In this document: positions 33,770 to 39,612 of the stretch, piece by piece
Position numbering within the stretch: position 1 is the stretch's first letter
How the letters are laid out: the number at the start of each line of letters is the position of its first letter
Origin: Pseudomonadota bacterium
GTDB lineage: Bacteria; Desulfobacterota; Syntrophobacteria; Syntrophobacterales; Syntrophobacteraceae
Assembly (NCBI GenBank): GCA_023416335.1
Contig: JAEZHY010000221.1
Span: 1 to 39,612 of the forward strand
Reading direction: 5' to 3'
DNA length: 39,612 nt
The notes under the pieces: model-generated
Told to the model about the DNA's origin: nothing
Database searches by the model: none
Seen by the model: the letters and a program-made list of their open reading frames with translations, nothing else
Position numbers and translations under genes: made by a program

Positions 33770-34283
33770 TCAGCCTATTCGCAACTCCGGTGGAATCTTA
33801 CGGCTTGCGGGAGCAATACCATAAATAAATTGTTGAACCCGGCCATTTTCTTAAAGGCCCCCAAGCTATAAGTTATTCTCCTCGCCCAGCGCTGTTTTCC
33901 CCGCGCTCGCCCGCATGAGTTCACCAGCTTTCTAGAGACTGATTTTGTGGTCGTGCTTTTCAGCAATAAATTGAACGAATTTCTCAAAGCAATTCTTGCG
34001 CGGGTTGCCTTCGATATTCAAAGAGAAGAGATTACTGGAAGTTGCCCGTTCCGATATGTTTCAGATTACATTGAACACCTCTTCAACAGCTTCGAAAGTT
34101 TGTTGGGGACTAGCGCTTGTAACGGCCGCACCAGAACAATGGTACCATCTACTTCCTCTTCTTCTTCATTACCCAGAACGTTTTTAAAGGCAGGTAGGCA
34201 GGAAGCACTCGAAAGTCAGGGATTGGGACGTTGATGCCCCCAAGCAACGAAAGACTATATTCAAACTGTCTAATATTATACAT
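33770..34283 (-). pseudogene. Probable decayed gene of unknown family
   Basis: On the minus strand an ATG at 34281-34283 with AGAGG upstream starts MYNIRQFEYSLSLLGG and goes on to about LPLKTF, where the protein-like sequence moves to another frame (KNVLGNEEEEEVDGTIVLV), then to a third (TSASPQQTFEAVEEVFNVI, stop, NISERATSNNLFSL and on to FVQFIAEKHDHKIS, stop). The pieces have coding-like composition but at least two frameshifts and several stops. I do not recognise the family. The rest of 33627-34310 shows nothing else. Confidence 0.3.
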
Positions 34284-34309
34284 TTTTTATATCCTCTCAA
34301 TATCCTTAA

Positions 34310-34459
34310 CAAAGAACCATTAACAAGCTCAGGAGAAAGCCGAAGGGAGGAAAGCGTTTAACCTATGTCGAAGTAGCCAACGAACTCAACAGGAAGGGGG
34401 TGAGGACCGCCAAAGGGAAGGAATTTACCGGGCAGATCGTTCAGAACATTCTGAGGTAA
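34310..34459 (+). pseudogene. Remnant of a serine recombinase (recombinase domain)
   Basis: The plus strand reads TINKLRRKPKGGKRLTY, then VEVANELNRKGVRTAKGKEF, then TGQIVQNILR and a stop. The pattern of a helix with ANELN, GVRT, a glycine turn and a VQNIL helix is that of the recombinase domain in large serine recombinases or resolvases. A stop precedes it directly and no catalytic domain is present, so it is a fragment, a sign of earlier mobile elements at this spot. Confidence 0.5.
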
Positions 34460-34510
34460 ACTTGAGGCTGTTTTGTGGGAATCATGGGCGAGCTTAGCTG
34501 TGGCTTAGCA

Positions 34511-34552
34511 CGAAAAGAAAAAGGGCTTAGAAGCAATTACCTCTAAACCCTT
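34511..34552 (-). terminator. Intrinsic terminator downstream of the tRNA-Ala fragment
   Basis: On the minus strand AAGGGTTTAGA, a 10-base loop and TCTAAGCCCTT form an 11-pair stem with one mismatch, followed directly by TTTCTTTTCG. It lies ten bases beyond the 3' end of the tRNA fragment, so it is probably the original terminator of that tRNA gene. Confidence 0.75.
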
Positions 34553-34562
34553 ATTCCAGTTA

Positions 34563-34605
34563 TATGGAGCTGATCAGAATCGAACTGACGACCTCTTGAA
34601 TGCCA
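34563..34605 (-). other. 3' fragment of tRNA-Ala(GGC): integration (att) site
   Basis: The minus strand reads the anticodon loop (ATGGCAT, anticodon GGC), the 3' half of the anticodon stem (TCAAG), the variable loop AGGTC, a T arm with GTTCGATTC and the acceptor end CAGCTCCA. It matches the 3' half of bacterial tRNA-Ala(GGC). Upstream of the loop the expected CTTGA stem partner is absent, so only the 3' half is present. Such displaced tRNA ends mark the border of elements inserted by tyrosine integrases, and an integrase gene begins 144 bases away. The core of the att site should lie within these 43 bases. Confidence 0.8.
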
Positions 34606-34748
34606 TTCCGTATTTCTCTCAAGTAATCCAGCAATTTCAACTATTTTAGTTCTGCAACATGCTCCAAAATCCCCCGATTATGGGTATCAGGGTATCAATA
34701 GGGTAGCATGGATTTCCCTTACAGGCTGAAGAATGGGAGAAATCGGTA

Positions 34749-35909
34749 ATGGAAAGAATCCCGGTCAAAAAGTACCAGGGAGTCTATTTTCGGGAGCATT
34801 CCACCAGAAGGCATGAAGGTCAACCTGACCGATGCTTCGACATCAGCTATAAAACCCCGAATGGGAAAAAGGTATGGGAAAAAGTCGGATGGGCGAGTGA
34901 AGGTTATACAGCTTCCCAAGCAGCGACAATCAGAGGGGTCAGGATTCAGGCAATCCGGCATGGTGAGGAATTACCGAAGAAGAAGCAGGAGCCTACACTC
35001 GGTGAGCTATGAACAGACTATGATAAATGGCTGGATACCGGGAAGAAGAGTGCTGAAACAGACAGACACATTTACAACAAGCATTTGAAAAGCAGGTTTG
35101 CGAATAAGATCATTTCGCAAATCAACCCTTTCGACTTGGACAAGCTGAAGATCGAAATGGCAAAGAAGGGTTATGCCCCTGCTACAGTCAAACATGCACT
35201 TGTTCTCTTGCAGCATGTAATCAATCTGGCAATCACTTGGAAAAAATATCAAGGAGCAAATCCGATGAAGGAAGTCAAGCTGCCCAAGTTGAACAACAAG
35301 AGAGAAAGGTTTTTGAACAAGGAAGAAGCACAGGAACTTCTAACCGGGCTGAAGGTGGTTAGTCCTCAAGTACATGACTATACACTCCTGAGCCTTTACA
35401 CAGGATGCCGGGCTAGTGAGGTTTTCTCTCTTCAATGGCAGCATCTCGACTTTCAAAACAACCTGATCCACATAGCGGACCCGAAAGGAGGAGAGGCGAG
35501 AAAGGCTTTTATGACACCCACAATCCAGGCCATGCTGGAAGGCAGGAAACCTGAGCAGGTTAAAGCCCATGAATATGTTTTCAAATCAAGGTCGGGGAGC
35601 AGGATTACTGAGGTGAGTGATACTTTTTGTCGGGTAGCTGATAAGCTTGTTCAATGTCGGAATTGATGATCCACGACAGAGAGTAGTGTTTCATACCTGT
35701 AGGCACAGCTTTGCAAGTTGGTTGGCACTGGCTGGAACTCCGCTGTTGACTCTGAAAGAGCTTATGGGCATAAGAGCATCAACATGACTATGCGGTATGC
35801 CCACCTGATACCTGACCAAAAGAGGCAGGCTGTGAATCAGCTTGAAAATTACCTTTCCAAACCAAGCAGCCAAGAGGCTGAAGGCAAGGATGATTCTCCT
35901 AACACCTAA
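34749..35909 (+). pseudogene. int: Tyrosine integrase, broken by one stop and two frameshifts
   Basis: The protein reads MERIPVKKYQGVYFREH and so on to PTLGEL, then an in-frame TGA (35010-35012), then continues in the same frame (TDYDKWLDTGKKSAE) through the catalytic domain with LYTGCRASEVFSLQW (the Arg region) until about 35660, where one base is missing. The next frame reads VGIDDPRQRVVFHTCRHSFASWL (the HxxR block) to KELMG, where one C is missing (GGC-CAT became GGCAT), and then HKSINMTMRYAHL with the catalytic Tyr. Restoring the three lesions gives a full phage-type integrase of about 385 residues. It probably integrated this island at the adjacent tRNA-Ala and is now inactive. Confidence 0.85.
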
Positions 35910-35962
35910 CATCCTGTCAATGATTCTGAGGGAAGAGGGGGAGCTGAGAGGCTTTCTCTCTC

Positions 35963-36739
35963 TTAATTATTTGGCAATAAGGCAATTACTTTCTGATAAA
36001 TCGGTAAGGCAACCGTCTCATAGATTGGTAAAGCTAATTTAGGCAAATTGAGTGCCAAGGCTATCATTACATTGACTCTTACGAGAAACTCCCAAATGTT
36101 CTTGAGGATGGAAGCTTTCTCTTGACTATTAGTAGCCTCCTTGTCGAACCTATGAACATTTATAAACCAAGTTCCAAAACATTTAGCTACTGCATCTCTT
36201 ATTCCATATGCGCCTCTAAATTGATACTCCTTAATCGCTTTACGAATAGCTATAAGAAGCTCAATAATAAGTTCTGTAAGTTCTGGATCAAAGTTCCCTG
36301 AAATAATAGACATGCGCAGAGATTCAATCTCAGAAATCAAAGTATTCAATTCCTCAACTTCGATGAGCTTTTCACCGAATTTCATTGATATAGCATCAGA
36401 GCAATATGCCAAATTAGTTAGTGCCACTCCGCTGGTGAGAATATTTTTCCATATCTCCCAACTTCTATCCAAGTTGGTGCTGAATAGAATTTGATCGATT
36501 AGTGGAAATCCTTGCATGTATAATTCTATATTGAGGCCATCAATTTGATTTAGTAACTCCTTGCTAGCCTGTGAAAGTTGCTGGATTTGCCTTAGATAAT
36601 AGAATAAATTAAATACATCATCTGAACTTATACCAAAAAGTTCAGCCCAAACCACTCGACATAGTTTATTGGGCTCCTTGCCCTTAGCCATATCCAAAAT
36701 TTGGTACAATCTGCCTGCGGGATTATCAGCTTTGACCAC
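35963..36739 (-). CDS. Unknown protein of the island cargo
   Basis: 258 residues from a GTG with GGGGGG seven bases upstream. Mostly helical with no motif I recognise. Notable parts are a helix-rich centre (IEVEELNTLISEIESLR, ELTELIIELLIAIRKA) and a hydrophobic C-terminus (NVMIALALNLPKLALPIY and then VALPIYQKVIALLP) that contains a repeated ALPIY motif and could contact a membrane. AT-rich codon use differs from the biosynthetic genes. It may be third in an operon after the HTH gene and the 129-residue gene. A defence or toxin role is possible from context but unsupported by sequence. Confidence 0.6.
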   Translation of the reverse strand: MVKADNPAGRLYQILDMAKGKEPNKLCRVVWAELFGISSDDVFNLFYYLRQIQQLSQASKELLNQIDGLNIELYMQGFPLIDQILFSTNLDRSWEIWKNILTSGVALTNLAYCSDAISMKFGEKLIEVEELNTLISEIESLRMSIISGNFDPELTELIIELLIAIRKAIKEYQFRGAYGIRDAVAKCFGTWFINVHRFDKEATNSQEKASILKNIWEFLVRVNVMIALALNLPKLALPIYETVALPIYQKVIALLPNN

Positions 36740-36873
36740 GTAAGTGCCCCCCTGTTTCTATTGTTTGTTCCGTGATAGCTTGTCCAGTCTTGAATTTCAA
36801 GCAATTTTAAGAAACAGAACTAGCATTGTATCCCCCGGTCTTCCGAATCTGAGGGAAGAAACTTATGAGTTAC

Positions 36874-37263
36874 TCACCGCTGGAAGTCCTTCCGGCTGCT
36901 TTTTACTGGCTCAGCGCGGTTGGCCACACCAAACTCAATATCCTCACCACTGAGAGAGTTTGGATCTTTTTCATGCATATCCATCAACTCTTCAATCCTG
37001 CCTTCTTCCTTCAGTGTCAATTCTCCGGTAGGTACAATTTCTATGTATCCCTTTTCCTTTCTGGTCATAATCTGGTTGAAAGCCTTGGTTATACACTCAT
37101 CTCGGAACTCATCAGCTTCCGTTTCTTTCTCTGAATCAGGCCCCTTATCTGAATCCTTGTACATCTTGACTGCATCACTGATGACAGCAAACTGTAAGAT
37201 TTCACCTCTTACCCATACTTTTTGCTTTGGAATTTGACCAAAGTGGTTAGCACCAATCTGCAA
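36874..37263 (-). CDS. Unknown protein, island cargo
   Basis: 129 residues if started at the TTG at 37261-37263, eleven bases after the HTH gene. A start at the ATG within AVKMYKDSD (residue 34) is also possible. The sequence is highly charged (DSDKGPDSEKETEADEFRDE) and has a short strand pair (GYIEIVPTGELTLKEEGRI) typical of small regulatory or immunity-type proteins. I do not recognise the family. Its position after a small HTH gene suggests a regulated module. Confidence 0.5.
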   Translation of the reverse strand: MQIGANHFGQIPKQKVWVRGEILQFAVISDAVKMYKDSDKGPDSEKETEADEFRDECITKAFNQIMTRKEKGYIEIVPTGELTLKEEGRIEELMDMHEKDPNSLSGEDIEFGVANRAEPVKSSRKDFQR

Positions 37264-37274
37264 TAAGATACTGC

Positions 37275-37478
37275 TTAGTTAATCTGTGTGATAATTTTTG
37301 TTATTTTCTCTTCCAACTCTTTTGGCATTTCAGCCATACCATTCAAGATTCTACTCAGCTTGCCTTCTGAAGGACTTCCGCCTAACAATGTCTTCAACTC
37401 ATACAATGTCACCCCCTTTCCTCTGAGTTGCCATTTCAATGAATGAGCTACTGGTTTTGAACTACTCTGACTGAACAT
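37275..37478 (-). CDS. Small HTH (XRE/Cro-like) regulator
   Basis: 67 residues with a strong AAGGAGG site. A probable helix-turn-helix is seen in GVTLYELKTLLGGSPSEGKLSRILNG (positions about 22-47, in two parts), followed by a terminal helix (PKELEEKITKIITQ). Two palindromes lie just upstream (37493-37506 and 37510-37521), the expected place for autoregulation. It is first in a likely operon with the 129- and 258-residue genes. Confidence 0.6.
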   Translation of the reverse strand: MFSQSSSKPVAHSLKWQLRGKGVTLYELKTLLGGSPSEGKLSRILNGMAEMPKELEEKITKIITQIN

Positions 37479-37492
37479 AAAAATCCTCCTTC

Positions 37493-37521
37493 AGCACTCA
37501 AGTGCTTTCTAGTGTACACTA
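37493..37521. promoter_or_regulatory. Two adjacent palindromic operators
   Basis: AGCACT-CA-AGTGCT (37493-37506) and, four bases on, the perfect 12-base palindrome TAGTGTACACTA (37510-37521). Both are directly upstream of the HTH gene and of a possible divergent small gene. They share the AGTG/CACT half-site, so one dimeric regulator may bind both. Confidence 0.55.
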
Positions 37522-37528
37522 CAAAACT

Positions 37529-37738
37529 ATGGTTTTTGGCTTCTTTGTAATACAGATGAGCTTCACATTTACTACTAACATTTCAATGATAATCCTTGAG
37601 TACCTGTCTCATGAGCCAGAAGATGAAGGAGAGCCTGTTTTACCGGAAGCTGAACCTGAACCTGAATACAAAGCTCTTGAGAATCAGGCTGAAGAGAAGT
37701 TCAGGCAGTGGTTAAGGCTAGTGGCAACAATTAAATGA
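37529..37738 (+). CDS. Possible small membrane-associated protein
   Basis: About 69 residues from the ATG at 37529: a hydrophobic first part (MVFGFFVIQMSFTFTTNISMI), then an acidic Pro/Glu stretch (EPEDEGEPVLPEAEPEPEY) and a helical end. It is divergent from the HTH gene and shares the palindromes. No ribosome site is clear and no family is recognised, so it may not be a gene. Confidence 0.35.
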   Translation: MVFGFFVIQMSFTFTTNISMIILEYLSHEPEDEGEPVLPEAEPEPEYKALENQAEEKFRQWLRLVATIK

Positions 37739-37745
37739 TCCATAA

Positions 37746-38992
37746 TCATATTTGTGATGGATTGATCTCAACGAACCATTTCTCAAGCCCGGGCAAGCGG
37801 TTGATCATTTTCTCGTATACCGCCATAGCCTTCCTGGTGAGTTTCACTCCCTTCTCGTAAATCGTTTTTACCACCGTTACACAGGGATGCTTGCCTTTCC
37901 ACTTCATATTTGCTGCAATGTTTATGGTTGTTTCCACATCCGTAAGAAGCATTCCGCTCCAATATTGTTCAAGAACCCCATGGGTCCGTTCGACGGGGTT
38001 ATATTTGCTGTGATAGGGCGGATAGTAGGCAAGCTTGAGCTTTACCCCATACTCTTGTGCGAAGTCCACGGCCCGCTTGATGAATTGTGTCCGCCCGCTG
38101 TGGTTTTCCGGACCATTATCCAGATTGAACACCAGGGTTTCCGGACTATATTTCGCGTTTAGCTCCGGCCAAAGCGCCTCCACGCAGTCCCATATGAAAT
38201 CGCTCGTTATCTTTGACGCCGTGAAAGAGATGAAAAGTTCATCGTACTTGGGCAGCAAGATGCTAAAGGGAGTAAGAGTGCCGGGAGAATCGAAATCATG
38301 GTCCGCCGCCTCCACTTTTATTCGAGTGCGCTCTCCTCTGGAATAGGGGCCAAGCTTTACGGCGGCCTTCGCATCCATTGACAGCCGGATAACACCATCC
38401 GTCCGGTCGGTCTCTTTGTTGATCTTGTGTATCTGTTCAAAAATCGCGTCCGTCTCGGGGATCTTCTTTAACGGCTTGTCTTTTTTACCTTCTGCAACCG
38501 ATACCCCATTTGGTTGAGGATCGTACTGAGCGTCCGCCGTTTTGGAAGTTCTTCGTCTTTGTAACCTTTCTCTTCAATTAACAGCTCCCGGACCTGCCGG
38601 GCTGTGACCCTCACATAGAGGCGATCGGTGCGCAATGTGGCGTCCACGTGAACGTTTGGGCCGACAATCTCACGGATATCGTGCAATAAATTCGGCAAGT
38701 GTTGCGCATGCGACTTGCGGCCTCTCAAGCAAAACCCGTCTTTGCATTCGATTCCGGTCCTCAATTCATGCATTCCCTTGCGGATGGTGCTTCGGTTCCA
38801 ACCCAATTCCCTCTCCGCCCAAATCTGCCCTCCCGGACCATACTGCCGGACGGTTTCCGCAATAAATAACCGTCGCAGGTGGCCTTTGAGCTTCTTGGCG
38901 GTATTGCACAGCAATGATTTGAGCCCATCACGGATATCATCCCGCAGGGAACTTACGGACGACGAATTGTTTGGACCTTCGGAACATGGCAT
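37746..38992 (-). CDS. ISAzo13-type transposase, expressed by probable programmed -1 frameshift
   Basis: Two overlapping frames. The first (38992-38468, 174 residues) has a helical N-terminus (SSLRDDIRDGL), LGWNRSTIRKGMHEL (HTH) and RTLSTILNQMGYRLQKVKK. The second continues after a -1 shift (DKPLKKIPETD) and holds the catalytic region: LSMDAKAAVKLG, VFNLDNGPENHS and PYHSKYNPVERTHG, the DDE residues. The shift occurs at A-AAA-AAG (38480-38486), the canonical slippery heptamer. Joined, the length is 415 residues with no other defect, typical for ISAzo13. The start ATG has GAGGAGG upstream but is inside a 13-bp inverted repeat. A simple frameshift mutation is the alternative. Confidence 0.85.
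38480..38486 (-). promoter_or_regulatory. Slippery heptamer A-AAA-AAG for -1 frameshifting
   Basis: On the minus strand the zero-frame codons GTA AAA AAG contain the X-XXY-YYZ heptamer used by dnaX and many IS transposases. Shifting back one base makes the next codon GAC and opens the catalytic frame exactly. The zero frame stops ten bases later at TAA (38468-38470). No clear downstream stem was found by eye. Confidence 0.7.
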
Positions 38993-39030
38993 GGGAACCT
39001 CCTCAGGTTAGAGTTGTGTTCCCATGCCAT
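38986..39030 (-). promoter_or_regulatory. Fold-back hairpin masking the transposase start codon
   Basis: In the minus-strand transcript ATGGCATGGGAAC (39030-39018) pairs perfectly over 13 bases with GTTCCCATGCCAT (38998-38986), which contains the transposase ATG (38992-38990). The loop of 19 bases holds the GAGGAG ribosome site. Transcripts that enter from outside would be folded and silent; a transcript that starts inside the first arm would be translatable. Confidence 0.6.
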
Positions 39031-39133
39031 ACACTTTCACTTCTTAGATGTCCAGCATCTATCCAATTATTGAAGAAAAAACTGAGGGTAACGGTAGTTC
39101 TCCTCTTATCAAGCTACTACCATCGCATGCAGG

Positions 39134-39304
39134 ATGTTTTATTCTTGCCGTTGGCCTAAATGCGAAAGAGTATCCTTGGCACGAAAGGGGCCGCCCTATA
39201 TCATGGTAGGCGGCACCCTTCCGAGGTATCCTCTAGATGAGTTCGAGCAGTGGCTTAAGCATCATGTAAAGCATGACTCAACTTCTACGGTACGCATAAA
39301 CTAA
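39134..39304 (+). CDS. Small HTH (excisionase/AlpA-like) protein, probably truncated
   Basis: 56 residues. SLARKGPPYIMVGGTLPRY, then PLDEFEQWLKHH, match the wing and last helix of HTH_17-type excisionase or AlpA-like regulators (typically PPfikiGr-vrY followed by a W-L helix). The first helices of the HTH are not recognisable upstream, so it is likely a remnant. No ribosome site is clear. Confidence 0.4.
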   Translation: MFYSCRWPKCERVSLARKGPPYIMVGGTLPRYPLDEFEQWLKHHVKHDSTSTVRIN

Positions 39305-39373
39305 TTCAGTGATGTCAATAAGTTAGATATGCCTCCAGGTTTCTTGGCACTACATTTTCTGTTCTTTGACACC

Positions 39374-39612
39374 TTAGATTTCCCGGATCGTTGGGGGGAT
39401 TGCAACGCCAACTGACTGAAAGACCTTGCCGCATACTCCCTGGCATTGGCTGCGAACAGCAAATCTTTTCCCGTCCTCTTCGATTACTGTCTTGGTCAGG
39501 GCTTTCAGGTCCTGCTTAATGTCGGCCCACTCGAAGTTGTGTCCGGCATCCTCCAGTCGCCGGCAGAGTTCCTTTTTGAGCATCAGGGCAAGGAAGCTGC
39601 AAAAGACGTGTC
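39374..39612 (-). CDS. IS1634-type transposase, C-terminal part, cut by window edge
   Basis: The frame is open to the right edge: HVFCSFLALMLKKEL, then RLEDAGHNFEWADIKQDLKAL, EEDGKRFAVRSQC, CGKVFQSVGVAIPPTI and a stop after REI. This is the C-terminal end of IS4/IS1634-family DDE transposases, with the final helix after the catalytic Glu region. The rest of the gene lies outside. Confidence 0.75.
   Translation of the reverse strand, partial: HVFCSFLALMLKKELCRRLEDAGHNFEWADIKQDLKALTKTVIEEDGKRFAVRSQCQGVCGKVFQSVGVAIPPTIREI

Larger units (their letters stand above)
37740..39045 (-). mobile_element. ISAzo13-family insertion sequence (ends approximate)
   Basis: The element comprises the transposase gene and its 5' region with the inverted repeat at 38986-39030. 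I could not identify terminal inverted repeats or target duplications by eye, so the limits given are only the gene plus short flanks. Confidence 0.6.

Noticed and set aside
34680..34710. Short GGGTATCA-type repeats before the integrase
   Set aside because: Only two or three imperfect copies; too little to call an arm-binding site array, although such sites would be expected near here.
35010..35012. In-frame TGA in the integrase as a possible selenocysteine codon
   Set aside because: It falls in a linker with no catalytic role, and two frameshifts downstream show the gene is decayed.
1..39612. CRISPR array or long tandem repeats
   Set aside because: No regularly spaced direct repeats were seen on reading the window.

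Overview
The window holds a large lipid or polyketide-type biosynthetic locus (about 1-30,900), a short stretch of envelope genes (30,900-33,600), and the left end of a decayed tRNA-integrated island carrying insertion sequences (about 34,560 to the right edge). The gene families (aryl-polyene/ladderane-like fatty acid enzymes, several radical SAM proteins, many lipoproteins, LolA and MMPL export proteins) indicate a Gram-negative bacterium. An anaerobe of the Desulfobacterota is my best guess, but it is inferred from gene content only.

Layout. (1) 1-6,624, minus strand: start of a polysaccharide deacetylase, an ankyrin lipoprotein, a decayed partial copy of the deacetylase, two more lipoproteins, an MMPL exporter fused to a methyltransferase, and a GT25 glycosyltransferase. 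(2) 6,727-7,098, plus: a small membrane protein. (3) 7,128-16,263, minus, one tight operon: PlsY-like acyltransferase, esterase, dehydratase-phosphopantetheinyl transferase fusion, thioesterase, two ketosynthases, two tandem radical SAM proteins, ACP, ApeI-like dehydratase. (4) 16,572-24,392, plus: thioesterase, a fused fatty acid kinase (FakA plus DegV/FakB), GT2, LpxL-like acyltransferase, ACP, ketosynthase, PlsC, B12-binding radical SAM. (5) 24,389-26,916, minus: DUF3261-like lipoprotein, LolA, FabG, ApeP-like dehydratase. (6) 27,089-30,881, plus: ACP, ketosynthase/chain-length-factor fusion, second B12-binding radical SAM.

How the genes may work together (inference). Three ACPs, activated by the phosphopantetheinyl transferase, carry a chain built by the ketosynthases, FabG and three dehydratase-type hotdog proteins, which is the core set of aryl polyene-type iterative type II synthases. 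No aromatic starter genes (ammonia lyase, aryl-CoA ligase) are present. Instead four radical SAM enzymes could rearrange, methylate or cyclise the chain, as has been proposed for ladderane loci. A thioesterase would free the acid. The FakA-FakB fusion would make acyl-phosphate, PlsY would put it on glycerol-3-phosphate, and PlsC would make phosphatidic acid. The locus therefore looks like a self-contained pathway that makes an unusual acyl chain and installs it in membrane lipid, with MMPL, LolA and lipoproteins handling transport.

The right part has a 3' fragment of tRNA-Ala(GGC) followed by its terminator at 34,511-34,605, a tyrosine integrase broken by one stop and two frameshifts, an HTH regulator with two palindromes and two unknown cargo genes, an ISAzo13-type element with a probable programmed -1 frameshift and a start-codon-masking hairpin, an HTH remnant, and the end of an IS1634-type transposase.
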